NCBI GenBank assembly: GCA_026315105.1
Contig: CM048744.1
Location: 840,916,094 to 840,980,093 of the forward strand
DNA from: Locusta migratoria
Lineage: Eukaryota > Arthropoda > Insecta > Orthoptera > Acrididae
Reading direction: 5' to 3'
Length of the DNA stretch: 64,000 bases
The stretch's first letter is position 1, and each line of letters starts with the position of its first letter. This document shows, one piece after another, positions 53,437 to 64,000 of this stretch. The translations under genes and the position numbers were made by a program. The notes beneath the pieces are model-generated. The model was not told the origin of the DNA. It was given only the letters and a program-made list of their open reading frames with translations, and did not search any database.

Positions 53437-55194
53437 TCTGCTACTCTTTCTCGAAATTTGACTGAAAACCCCAAAGAGATTTTGGTCATATTTTAAATAT
53501 ACTAGGGGCAAAACACAAACAATACCCTCACTACATGATAGTAATGGCGATCCTGCTGATGACAGTGCTACTAAAACAGAGTTACTAAACATAGCTTTTA
53601 GAAACTCATTCACCAAAGAAGACAAAACCAATATTCCAGATTTCAAATTACAAACAGAGGCCACAATGAGTAACATAGAAGTAGATATCATTGGAGTAGT
53701 GCAGCAACTAAATTCTCTTAACAAGAACAAGTCTACTGGTCCGGACTGTATACCCATTAGATTTCTATCTGATTATGCTGAAGCGACAGCTCCTTACTTA
53801 ACAGCCATATACAACCGCTCTCTCAAAGAAGGATCTGTACCAAAAGATTGGATAGTTGCATAGGTCACACCTATATTCAAGAAAGGCAGTAGGAGTAACA
53901 CACTAAACTACAGGCCTATTTCATTGATGTCAATTTGCAGCAGGGTTTTGGAACATATCCTGTATTCAAATATTATTAATTATCTTAAACAGAATGATCT
54001 ATTGACCCAAGGTCAACAGGGATTTAGAAAATATTGTTCATGTGAAACACAAATAGCTCTTTATTCATATGAAGTGATGGGCGCTATCAACAAAGGTTCA
54101 CAAATTGATTCCGCATTGCTTGATTTCCAGAAGGCTTTTGATACCGTACCTAACAAATGGATTTTAATCACATTGCGTGGTTATGGTATATCGCCCCAAA
54201 TTTGTGATTGGATAGGGGATTTCCTGTCAGAGAGGACACAGTTTGTAGTAATCGATGGTAAGGCATCCACTAAAACAGAAGTGATATCAAGCGTTCCACA
54301 GGGTAGTGTTATTGGTCTTCTGCTGTTCCTTATTTACATAAACGATTTAGGGGGAAAATCTAAGTAGCTCTCTTAGGTTGTTTGCAGATGACGCCGTCAT
54401 TCTCTGTCTAGTAAAATCATCTGAAGATCAAAACCAACTACAGAATGATCTGAATAAGATAGCATTATGGTGTAAAAATTGGCAATTGATTCTAAATAAT
54501 GAGAAGTGTGAAGTCATCCATATGAGTACAAAAAGAAATCCATTAAATTTTGTTTACAGGATAAATCAATCAAAAGTGAAGGCCGTAAACTACACAAAAT
54601 ACCAAGGAATTACTTTTACTTCAGACTGAAACTGGAAAGAACATGTAGATAATGTCGTGGAAAAGGCGAACCAGAGACTGTTTTTTATTGGCATAAGCCT
54701 TAAAAGATGCAACAGAACTACAAAAGAAACTGCATAAACTACACTTGTCCATCCATTTTTGGAGTATTGCTGCCCAGTGTGGGATCCTTATCAGGTGGGT
54801 TTGACAGAGTACATTGAAAGAGTCCAGAGAAGGGCAGCTTGTTTTGTATTGTCATGATACAGGGGAGACAGTGTTACAGAAATGATACAGAATCTGGGAT
54901 GGGAATCATTACAACGGCGCTTATTGCTGCGGTGTTGGCTACTTACGAAACTCCAATCACCAACATTCTCCTCCAAATATGTAAATATATTGTTGATTCC
55001 CACTTACATAGGTAGAAAGAACCATCAGAATAAAATACGAGAAATCAGAGCTCGAACAGAGAGTTTCAGGTGTTCGTTCTTCCCACGCACTATTTGAGAA
55101 TGGAATGGGAAATAAATAGTATAATGGTGGTTCGATGAACCCTCTGCCAGGCACTTAAATGTGATTTGCAGAGTATTCCATGTAGATGTAGATG
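53437..55194 (+). mobile_element. 5'-truncated CR1-like LINE
   Basis: 1,758 bp with a short ATGTAGATGTAGATG tail at its 3' end. It starts inside the region before RT. It gives the reference 3' end for the minus-strand CR1 pieces at 14.3 and 37.5 kb. Confidence 0.88.
53480..55090 (+). pseudogene. CR1-like RT of the truncated LINE
   Basis: Reading in order: an N-P-K-R-F-W-type motif with a one-base insertion, then LNSLNKNKSTGPDCIPIRFL, a TAG, VTPIFKKGS, LNYRPISLMSICSRVLEHIL, QGFRKYCSCETQIALYSYEV, ALLDFQKAFDTVPNKWILIT, SVPQGSVIGLLLFLIYINDL, a frame break, RLFADDAVILCLVKSSE and a thumb with YTKYQGITFTSD. The FADD box is intact but at least four stops or shifts disable it. Confidence 0.85.
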
Positions 55195-55200
55195 TACCTT

Positions 55201-56160
55201 GACTACATCTCGCAATTCACGACAGATGAACATTACAGCAAGAGCGTGGGTAATGTGGTGGCGGATTTCCCCTGTCAGATTGATGCTGTCTCTACTGTCA
55301 TTGATCTCTGCAACCTTTCCACCTGGCAATCACCAACAATGATCTCCTTGCTCTCATTTTCAACCCTTCCTCTTCCCTACATCCCAGCCACACCACCTTT
55401 CTGGGTGTCACTGGTGAGGTATGACTCGACGGGCAAACTCTGTCCCATTATTCCCTGCTCTCTTCAACATCCTATTTTCCAAACGTTGCATGAGCTCATG
55501 CACCCGGGTGACATGCCTGGTGTGCCAGCGTATCATTTGGCATGACACGAGGTGGAATTGTCAGGCTCGGGCCCACTCGTGTCGCGTGTCAGCGGAGCAA
55601 GGTCTTGCCTCACACCTCCCTTTCCCTTGGTTCCTTCCCTCCTCTATCCAGCATATTTCAGCATGTCCACTTGGATCTTGTTGGTCTCCTTCCACTGGTC
55701 ATCGGTTACTGGTACCTCCTGTCCATGATCGTCTGCACCACGAGGTGGACGGAGGCCACCCCTCTGCTCAACATTACTGCCAAGTCTGTCGCTCGTGATT
55801 TCCTATCCTCCTGGATTGCTCAGTCATCACAACTGACAAGGGACGCCAATTCAAGAGTGTCCTTTTCACTCAAATCTGTCACTTTTGTAGCATCTGCCAG
55901 ATTCACACCACAGCCTACCATCCACAGAGCAACAGGCTGGTGGAGCGGTGGCACCAGACCCTAAAAACGGTCTTTCAGAGCCATGGGTTGCTTTGGCTTG
56001 ATGCCCTTCCCCTGGCACCATTGCAGAATTCATACATGGGCGTCAACTTGCTTTACCAGGTGAGCTTGTCACCCCGTCCCCGACCCCCTTGCTTGAAGGT
56101 TTCCCTTCCCTGGTAGACTGAGTCCGCCTCATCTGTGCTGTGGCCTCCCCTCTCTGCTGC
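55201..56160 (+). pseudogene. Integrase region of element C
   Basis: It opens with DYISQFTTDEHYSKSVGNVV then ADFPCQIDAVS (end of RNase H). Next come FQTLHELMHPGD (the H-H part of the zinc-binding domain), then, in other frames, HVHLDLVGLLPL and a DDE core with TTDQGRQFES-like, TTAYHPQSNGLVERW-like and WLDALPL-like sequences. Frames shift repeatedly. Confidence 0.75.
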
Positions 56161-57005
56161 CAGCCACTCTCCTCCACCTGTAAGGGTACCTTCAGACCTG
56201 CGAGTTCGTGTTCTTGCATGATGACACCGTCTGCCCATCCTTACAGCCCCCTTACTCCGGTCCTTATCCTGTTCTCCTTCATGCAGCAAACGCCTACATC
56301 ATCATTCTCAATGGCAAACTTTCCACTGTCTCCATTAAATGCCTGAAACCCGTGCACCTTGATCCTGCTTCCCCTTCTGAGGTCGAGACTTCCTTCTCGT
56401 CCTTCTCCTCATTTGAGGCCCCCCCTCCCTCTCCCTCCTGTTCATCACCCCCTCTTTCTCTTCGCCTTTGGGTCATGTGCTGTCTTCCGTCATTGACCAT
56501 TGACTTCTCTTCCTCCTCTCCGTCCTTTACCTTTAAAGGATTCTCTCATCCCTCCCCCCACCCTCCTATCCCTTCTATCAATTCTCTGTCCCTGTTCTCC
56601 TACCACTCACAACAGAGCTGTCTGTTGTGGTGTGCAACTATAACCTATTCATTATGTGCACATTGTCTACTAAATGCTAGCTTATTAAATGTTTCAAACT
56701 GGCCCGTGATTCCACTCCTTCTGAGGCTCGGGCCTTCCTGCTCCCATCAACCACTGTGCTAGTCATAGTTCCAGTCTGTGGCTCTTGCTTGTGCCAGCTA
56801 CTCTTTCAACAAGTTACACTACCTCCTAGATAGCAAAATTTCATTGTTCAAGGCCCTACCGCACGTCGACTACCTCCCCCTTTGGTACTACCGGATGGAA
56901 CAATAGAACTCACCGTGTGCACAATGCCCTCTGCGTGTGCATCTACTAGTGTTTGTGACTCTTCCTCCCCCATCCCTTCCCCCACAGCTCTCAAGAGTAC
57001 TCCGT
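56161..57005 (+). pseudogene. C-terminal tail and 3' region of element C
   Basis: Low-complexity C/T-rich sequence encoding Pro/Ser/Phe-rich peptides in any frame. It lies between integrase and the right LTR. Confidence 0.45.
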
Positions 57006-57007
57006 AC

Positions 57008-57209
57008 TGTGTGGTGGGGCTGTGTGATTGTTCTAGCTACCAATGCAAGTGTTTATGTGTCTCTGGTCATCGATCATGGCCATGAACCAAATAACGTATC
57101 TATGTGACAATATTTATACCAGTCTGTGCTCGTTGTAGTGTTAATGCTGAATAAAGCATCTATACTGTAAAGTGTGTGGTCATTGGGCTCCATTGCCCTT
57201 AGTAACCTC
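57008..57209 (+). repeat. Right LTR of element C
   Basis: Pairs with 45451-45676. It has lost a block present near the middle of the left copy (TTTTTTCAGTTTTCG-type). Confidence 0.8.
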
Positions 57210-58203
57210 GACAAGCCTTTATCTTCTGTCCACAGGGATATTATTATGTGTAGCTCTGTCATCCTACAAATACTGTCTAATAGGTTCAGAAACTCCTAAA
57301 CATTGATTTAGAAGACAGGTGGGTATTTGCTGAACAAATACAAAGGGAAAACCTAAAGAATAATAACTGACTTACAATGATGTTCTGCATTTTTAAAAAG
57401 TCATTATACACATTATTAAATTAATAACCATGTTCTGAGTATCTTATAAATGAATTACAATGGTTAACATTAAGATGAAAATGCATCTCTAAAAGTTCCT
57501 TAACAACCAGATAAATACAAAATATTGCAGTTTCATCACACTGAAGGGTGAGGCACTGCAATGGTAGGTGACAGATGAAGAGGAAATGAACAAATTTTTG
57601 ACTGTTAATTGACATCATTCTATAATACCATGACCACTTGTACATTATGGTCATCTTTACTGTAATTGTGCATAGTAAGTACTTAATAAAGTAAATAACT
57701 TATCAATTTTACGCAAACAAAACACAAGAAGATGTGTGCAAAAATAGGAATGCTACAAACTATTACGTACATTTAAATGATGATCAGAAGAAGAAAGCAT
57801 GATGAGGTATGGCTCACCGAAAACTACATTTCTGCAACATGCAATCAGCAGTTAATTCAACAAGGGTGTTCATAGTGAGGTTTGTTGCAAGCACCAGTCC
57901 ACCACAGCGTAAATCTTCTTGCAGCAGAGCGGTCAGGTTAACTTTTGCATCATGAAACACCTTTTCCCCAAAGCTAAAACAAAAGAGTAAACTCTTTTCA
58001 ACTCCTTGGTATTGCAGGAATTCCCAAATAAACCTAAATAATGTAAATGTGACATGAAGTCATGGAAGAGGCAGGTGACCTTGAAGAGATTAATTGGTAG
58101 TAATCTTTTTTATGTTGCTGCTCTTCTTTCTTCCGTGCTTGCTTGGATAAATGGTGAGGATTTTCTGCCATATGCAAGACACCTGATTTTAATTATTTTT
58201 CCC
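57210..58203. other. Intron sequence, no gene recognised
   Basis: AT-rich; no coding or repeat signal beyond chance frames. Confidence 0.4.
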
Positions 58204-58664
58204 AAACATGTTTCAGCACATTTTGTGCTATCATCAGTGGGGTGGTTTATTGTTGTTCTGAAAAATTATAGTTACTGTACAATAGTCTTTTCAGGTACAT
58301 TTGAATGTTTTTGTAGGTTAATTTGTTTTGTACTTTGCTTAGGTTATCACACAAATATAACTATTTCATTTTAGTGAAATTAGGCCTAGATATAAGAGTA
58401 TCACTTTTTTTTTACATACCTTTACATTAGGCTACATAAAAACTCATTAAATAGCCTACTTATTTGTTGTTGTATATCTAAGCCTAATTTCACTAAACTG
58501 AAATAGTTATATGTGTGTGATAACCTAAGCAAAATTCAAAACGAATGAACCTACAAAAACATTTTAGATGTACCTGAAAAGACTATTGTACAGTAACTAT
58601 AATTTTTCAGAACAAAAATAAACCACCCCACTGATGATAGCACAGAATGTGCTGAAACATGTTT
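58204..58664. mobile_element. Foldback element with ~190-bp arms and hammerhead-like core
   Basis: Arms 58204-58394 and 58473-58664 are inverted copies with few differences, joined by a 78-bp AT-rich spacer. The ends are AAACATGTTT. Near the outer end of each arm lies CTGATGA, a 6-bp stem (AGCACA/TGTGCT), GAAA and a possible second stem ACATG/CATGT. No ORF is present, so any mobility would need proteins from elsewhere. Confidence 0.7.
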
Positions 58665-58982
58665 GCATGTGACCATCTTTCCTACCTGTGAGTTTCTATT
58701 TAGTATCATTACCAATACAAAATACTGAATTAAGATCATTTGACTTGCATTAAACAATGGCAGGTTAGGATGCTTGCTTCCACATAATTTATGGACACAA
58801 AAGTAATATTATAGAAGTTTCTCTTCCAGTGGCCACCCAATCTTACACCATGAAGTGATAAGAGAAGAGATTACTTTACAAGTATAACAATATCATGTAT
58901 GTAGTTATCCTTTAAAGATATGAGCAAATCCAAAATCCGTTTTTGATTGTAAAATACCTCTGTAACTATGAAACATTCTTAC

Positions 58983-59156
58983 TTTTGTAGAAACTGTGTA
59001 GTTGATTCATCATCATAAGGCTCCAGCTGCAACCCCAGCTGCTCCATGGGTTTTCCCAGGTCAGGATGCATCCCGAGCAGAATGAATGCAGTACTGTTGG
59101 CAGGTTTGTCAGGCTCTTCCAATCCAGTAGCAAATGACGGACCCTTTTTATTTTTT
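58983..59156 (-). CDS. MFSD6: MFSD6-like exon 1 of those visible
   Basis: This 174-bp exon follows an acceptor in a T-rich stretch (TTTATTACAG) and ends at AA|GTAAGA. It enters with one base of a split codon and exits with two, so it needs an upstream exon with a phase-2 end. The peptide is hydrophilic, rich in E, P and D, and includes FILLGMHPDLGKP and LEPYDDESTTQF. It looks like a long loop before the next transmembrane block. No start codon fits here. Confidence 0.75.
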
Positions 59157-61000
59157 CTGTAATAAACAAAAGTTTTAAAATAATATGTTAGCAAGAGTTG
59201 AAAGGTTTATTTTTCAAATGACATACTAAGGAGTGTTCACTTGTAACTTATTAATGATAACCCCCCCCCCCCCAAACAGCTAATTTCTCTCAACTCCACT
59301 GTATTAGGTATAGATGTTCTGTCAAATGGCAACATACGAAAGTTTTGCCAGACCAGGACTCAGACTTGGATTAGCTGCTTTTCAGGAGTGGCCACCTCAC
59401 CTCTAGGCTACCCAAACACGGCTCAAAGTCTGTCCCAAACTTCCATACATCTGACTGACTATGAATATGAGAGTCAAATACAAGGCAATATGGGCATAGT
59501 CCACAGTTGTAATAATTTATTGACACATATTCAGCATGTATTTATTCTAATAGTGCACAGACTTGGCAAATTCCATAGGTTAGGGGGGCACAGATAGTGC
59601 AGAGGTGTTGTTTGTCCACCACACTACTCCTTAGTCAGCTACAGTTGCACAGGAGATGTTCTGAGACTTGGTTGTGTAACATTAAATGTGTTCATGAGCT
59701 CACACCATTCCATTGGAGTATGTGTTCAGTGCCCGACAGATGGAAATTTCAGTTTAAGTATTGCTGCAGTCATTTAGTTTCACACTTTCAGCCATGTTTG
59801 GGATACTGTGAACAGCCAAATGAACATGTCATAGTCCACAACAGATGAATTACCAGCCACCCACAATGACCATGACCGGTGACATCTGAGTCAGATGGTC
59901 AATAGTGACAGAAGGGCAACAGTCCAACATGTCACAGCTCAGTTCAACACATGACACTGTAATGTCTCCTCTCATAATATTTTTAAGAGTTAATGTTCCA
60001 ATGCTTTTTGCCTGTTCACAAATAAGAATGTAACATTTGAGAAAATTGAGCAGTAGAGGGTACAAAATAAGGCAAGTTCTTGTGAAACATTAAAGTTTTT
60101 CACTTCTCTCAGATATTTAAATTTCAGCTTGATGGTCTTGTTGTCTGTAAGGATATGATTCTAATTATTTAAAGGATATAGGCTTCCACTAGTCTGGTAA
60201 TAATTGCTGCACTTAAGAACTTTGTTACTAACTCTCATTTGTTCATTTGTAAAACTTTGATCAACATCTTGTATGAAATATTAAATGGCAACCATCTTTC
60301 CTCAAAAACAAAACACAGTCTACAAGAGCTGGTTTACTGATCACAGCAACCGATGCATCACATTGCTTACACAAACCAGGACTGACTCTTGAGCTCCATT
60401 CCCATATAGATCTATGGAAGTCCTAAAGTAAGGGTATCATCTTTGAAATTTGAGACTGAACATTATAAATACTTAATTTACATGTTAAACTATGAGATGT
60501 GGGTATATGCTTTAAACAATGTAGTTTACATATGTGTTTGTGACTTGCCATTAGTATTGCTAGTGACATGTTTTAAATGAAGGGCCTTAAATTGAAATAC
60601 ATAAAAGTATTTGCGATGAGTTCTGGGTTGATTTTTTCCATTTATTAATAAATATACATGTGATTTAGAGTAAATATTAAGTGATTTCAGAAACAATATA
60701 GTGTTTTAAAGTAGTGAAATAATAGACTACATTTTTCTATGTATAACAATGGCTGACTGAAAAGGTGCATGCAATCCTCTTTTAGTGCATTTAAAGGTAG
60801 ATACATCATATCAGACATGCAGATTCACATTTAATACTGTTTCCTATCTTTTGTAGTAGTATTTAAATCAAAGGTCTGCATAATTATGGGACACATCACA
60901 GAACTACAGTGGTAAAAACAATTAGGGGCTCAGTTGAGATGTCTTTGTTCTGAAGTCATTGTCAGAATGAACTAAAATTGTTCAAAATGTACAGAGCAGA
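59157..61000. other. Probable intron sequence upstream of the first visible exon
   Basis: Holds a 14-base C run (59261-59274) and AT-rich DNA. I searched the minus strand for the missing N-terminal MFSD6-like exon and found no good candidate. Confidence 0.45.
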
Positions 61001-62170
61001 GCCAGCAACATTAAGGCAACTGACATACTGGTAATAACAGAAACTTGCTGCACAGGTGGTTGGTGTTGACTTGTGTTCACTCTACCAAATGAATTACACT
61101 AGCAGTTGCATTCAGATAGTGTGGTGAGTAGATAGTGCAATGCAACAACAATGTGACTTTCCCAAAGCTATGTCATGGAGGGCCATAAGAAGGTTGGAAG
61201 TGGGACAGACACAGAGGGAGGTGGCTGCAGCTATTGGAGTGCCCCAAAGTGTAATTTCCAGCACCTGGACGAGATTTCAAACAATAGGAACCATCAAAAG
61301 AAGGCAAGGCCAACATCATCTCTAGGTAACATCAGCAAGAGATGACTGTGATTCTAGTTAACAGCCCATAGAGACAGGAGGATGAATGCAACTCAGCTGC
61401 AGCGCACCCTACAGGCAGAAACAAGATGCGGAATATCAACACAAACAGTCTGAATCGCCTTTGTGAATGTGGCCTATGGTGTGTGTCCCATTTAAACTAT
61501 TACATTGTTTAGCCCACAAAAACTGCATGGAGGAACATCAGGATTTAAGTCATTACGAATGGCACCAGTTGCTGTACACAAATGAGTCAAGACTTTGCAT
61601 TCAGAAAGACAATTGTCCTACCCACATCTGGAAAGGATGTGCTTATGTCCAGGAAACATCACCATATCATGGCGATGGATGAATGGTATGGACAGCAGTC
61701 AGTATTGGCAGATATACAGACTTCTATGTCCTTCAGACTGACACTTGGACTGCTAAGAGGTATAGAGATGAGATCTATCCATCTTTTGTTGTACCCTATG
61801 TAGGTGCCATTGGAGGTAGATCGTCCTTTTTGTGGATGATAACACTCATTACCACAGATCTGTAGTGGTAGACAACATGCCTGAAGCTGAGGGAATCAAA
61901 CAACATGTCTGGGAAACTCTTCGCAGACACATTATAGCCATACTAGTAACTCACAAAGCTGGATATTGCACTCACAGAAGAATGGCCAAATATCCATCAA
62001 GAGCTGATTGATAAACCCATACAGCCCATGGAACGTATGTGTGCAACTGTATTGGTCATCTGATGTGATCACACACCATATTAGAGGCAACAAGAATGTC
62101 TTTTTCACTGTTATGGTAGCCCCTTGGTACCTCATTCTAAATAAACACCATGTAAACCTCAATTAAGGAG
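61000..62170 (+). pseudogene. Tc1-like transposase remnant
   Basis: A 61-residue frame at 61140-61325 reads SWRAIRRLEVGQTQREVAAA with IGVPQSVISSTWTRFQTIGT, the paired helix-turn-helix DNA-binding domain of Tc1/mariner transposases. Later frames read WHQLLYTNESRLCIQKDN (catalytic Asp changed to Asn) and RYRDEIYPSFVVPYVGAIGG. The next Asp block and the E block are shifted or lost. Terminal inverted repeats were not identified. Confidence 0.75.
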
Positions 62171-62474
62171 TTCAAAAAGCAAAATACCATATTGCACTAC
62201 ACACAAATTACAATTGTAATCAATATCTGACTAAAACACATTACTATATGTATATTGTGTGTTATATCTCATCTGATCTCCTAATCTTATTTTGAGCAGT
62301 GCTGGAAGTATCATTAACAACAAGACAAAACACTATCATTAATCTCACTGATTGTACTGTTTAATGCCTGTGAAATATTTTGATTATTCCAGAAAATGTA
62401 GTAGTTTCCTTTTTTATATCTTTACCTTCACCAGTTTCAAACGTCTCACTGAGAAAAGCAATTGCATATAATAA

Positions 62475-62810
62475 TAACTTCAGTATGACAATATAATAAG
62501 GACACTTTACAACTCACCACAAAGATGTATCCGTAACAACAAGCTGTGATACACATAAAAAAGACATGTACAACACTTAAGCTACTGTCCATGGCCTTTC
62601 TAAGCATATAGAACATTCACACAGGCACACAAAGCAGTCACACAACTGTCATCTTCAGTTGCTGCACCACACAGTGCGGTATGGCCGATAACTTAAGTGT
62701 TGTATGTGCCTGTCTTTTTTATATTCCTGTCACAGCTCGTCGTTATGTCTTTGCAGTGAGTTGCAAACTGTCCTTATTAAATCATTTAAATGCAACCTGG
62801 GTTTTCCATT
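62475..62810. repeat. Inverted PLE 3'-end pair (short)
   Basis: The minus arm 62475-62610 (CTTTACAACTCACCACAAAG, CTACTGTCCATGGCC) and plus arm 62670-62810 (ATGGCCGATAACTTAAGTG, GCAAACTGTCCTTATTAAA) face each other. Both are terminal blocks of the 18.5-20.6 kb PLE family. Confidence 0.65.
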
Positions 62811-62828
62811 ATTAACTTCAGCTTGATA

Positions 62829-63090
62829 TACAGGGTGTCCCATTTATCTTGACTACCCATATTATCTCTGGAACAACAACAGCTATTGTAAAATGATTTT
62901 CACTGTCATTAATACAAGGCATACTAAAATGACAGCATATGTGTTTTTTAACACAAACTTATTTATTCTTAAATGAAAACCCTGTATTATTTCATCAGTA
63001 ATCTATAGCATGGTAAATCACATAAACAATGGCATTGATGCATCACAATATAATTACATCTTGAGATATTACAAAGCGAAGTTGATGCTT
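62829..63090. other. Unclassified repeat-like segment starting CAGGGTGTCCCA
   Basis: TACAGGGTGTCCCATTTATC is a common edge of several insect transposon and MITE families. No matching inverted end was found here. Confidence 0.35.
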
Positions 63091-63445
63091 GAAATACGTG
63101 GCTAGAGCACATCCGGTAGCTCAGGTAAGAACCCCATGCTGCTCCGGACGTGCGCTAGCTGTGCATTTTGCATATTTAAAGTGTAGATCCAGCATTTTGG
63201 TTTGGACGGGGCTTGATCCAGTTGAGGTTAAACTTTATCAAGGTAAACAGTTGCAGCAGCGATAGCCAGAATCGACCACGCACAAACAATCATATCTTAA
63301 TGATTGTCTTTGGGTGAGCTGCCTCTCGGCCAACACCAACAATCACTTCTCAGTCTGTGTCATGCTTGTGAACTGTCGCTTTAATAAAGTGTTGATACTC
63401 AGAAAAGTGTGTTTCCGGGGCTCACACCGCATGAAAAACCCACAA
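63090..63445 (+). repeat. 5' LTR of Ty3/Gypsy element D
   Basis: A TTTAATAAAGTG poly(A)-type signal (AATAAA 63383-63388) is followed by CACACCGCATG and then a primer-binding-like TGGTGACCCCG at 63446-63456. The left edge is not fixed because the partner LTR is outside the window. Confidence 0.6.
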
Positions 63446-64000
63446 TGGTGACCCCGTACTAAGTTTTTTGTGTGGGGGTTGCGTGTTCCACTGCATTTCA
63501 CTCACCCACATAGAGTTAATTCGCAAAATATGGCAGTATGTAATCCAACGGTACGACCACAAGGATCACACCATTCCGATTTCCACCGGGCTTCACCGTG
63601 GTTTCTCAACCATGGTTCAACTCACCACTGCTCCATGATTTGTCGAGTATATTTGTTTCGACGCCTCAGCACATGGCTAAGCAATTTTCTCTGGATTTGT
63701 TCAATTCGACCCGGAACAACAATACACAGTGCTACACAGTGGACTGCGGCTTTGTGACCTCGAACGTGCATTCCTATACTCAAATTACGAACAATGCTCA
63801 TGTTTTGCAGGACCATTTTGTGTGCTCACATTCTCAACCAGTACCAACTGCAGATAGTTCATAGTGGTCATCCCCCAACTCTCTTCCGACATTGCAATTC
63901 TTTTGGACGAATGCTCAATTTTCATACTATGTACGGCCGTGAGCGTTTCCCCCCTCCCCAGCAATGTAGATACGAGTTACTGAAATGTGTCTCCCCTCCT
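63446..64000 (+). mobile_element. Start of Ty3/Gypsy element D, runs off the window
   Basis: After TGGTGACCCCG comes a leader and a Gag-like beginning at 63530 (MAVCNPTVRPQGSHH), with shifts between frames. The sequence reaches the window edge, so its completeness is unknown. Confidence 0.55.

Larger units (their letters stand above)
45451..57209 (+). mobile_element. Ty3/Gypsy element C (plus), carrying RTE and CR1 insertions
   Basis: Related LTRs lie at 45451-45676 and 57008-57209. Between them are plus-strand gag, protease, RT, RNase H and integrase remnants in the usual Ty3 order. Two LINEs inserted later: an RTE at 47873-51165 and a CR1 at 53437-55194. Taking both out leaves about 6.7 kb. 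Many stops and shifts make it inactive. Confidence 0.82.
13747..59156 (-). other. MFSD6: MFSD6-like transporter gene (3' eight exons)
   Basis: Eight minus-strand exons form one continuous reading frame: 59156-58983, 41923-41670, 39626-39372, 36641-36497, 26177-26026, 25679-25503, 24465-24260 and 14058-13747. Each boundary has an AG acceptor and a GT donor (one GC donor), and phases match at every junction, rebuilding codons K, S, G, E, G and A plus one phase-0 joint. The product has several hydrophobic segments typical of the second half of a major facilitator superfamily protein. The stretches HFSLGRGSGSFFGG and YSMIESPWWAFPFE resemble MFSD6 family motifs. MFSD6 proteins are multi-pass membrane proteins whose transported substrate is not settled. 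The visible part is 1,675 bp (about 557 codons); the start codon and first membrane helices were not found in the window and probably lie to the right. The family call is from remembered similarity, not a search. Confidence 0.82.

Noticed and set aside
61932..62162. Minus-strand 76-codon frame near the Tc1 remnant
   Set aside because: Shadow of the C-terminal end of the plus-strand Tc1-like transposase remnant.

Overview
The window is arthropod nuclear DNA, most likely from a large orthopteran (grasshopper or locust type) genome. The evidence is long introns filled with retroelements, tRNA-derived SINEs, CR1-like LINEs whose 3' ends carry a short ATGTAG tail, and many Penelope-like element (PLE) 3' ends. 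The species is inferred, not proven. There are no bacterial-style operons, rRNA genes or CRISPR arrays.

Host gene. One cellular gene is visible, on the minus strand. Eight exons between 59156 and 13747 join with matching phases into the C-terminal ~557 codons of an MFSD6-like major facilitator transporter. The N-terminal exon(s) lie beyond the right edge. Seven introns (0.35 to 17 kb) hold most of the mobile DNA, and one uses a GC donor. Positions 1-13.7 kb lie downstream of this gene.

Layout. 1-4.4 kb: PLE graveyard made of inverted pairs of PLE 3' ends, including an exact 290-bp palindrome and a GIY-YIG domain ORF. 5.0-7.3 kb: two RNase H-bearing LINE fragments. 9.1-13.15 kb: an unusual element with ~0.55-kb terminal inverted repeats around a decayed minus-strand ORF of a PIN/FEN1-like family, placed at the axis of an inverted PLE pair. 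13.75-14.06 kb: last host exon. 14.3-22.3 kb: CR1 and PLE pieces, including a head-to-head PLE pair. 24.26-26.18 kb: three host exons. 26.77-35.82 kb: a plus-strand Ty3/Gypsy element with two SINEs and an AT-rich insert, split by a complete minus-strand Ty3/Gypsy element. 36.5-41.9 kb: three host exons and LINE/PLE fragments. 43.3-44.35 kb: truncated RTE LINE. 45.45-57.21 kb: a third Ty3/Gypsy element carrying a full-length RTE with an intact ORF (12-bp target duplication) and a 5'-truncated CR1 (6-bp duplication). 58.2-58.66 kb: foldback element. 58.98-59.16 kb: host exon. 61.1-62.1 kb: Tc1-like remnant. 63.1-64.0 kb: start of a fourth Ty3/Gypsy element.

How parts relate. The elements are parasites nested in the introns of one transporter gene, and none appears to contribute coding sequence to it. 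The parts most worth a second look are the long-TIR nuclease-like element, the covarying hammerhead-like hairpin shared by the PLE 3' ends, the exact palindrome, and the intact RTE.
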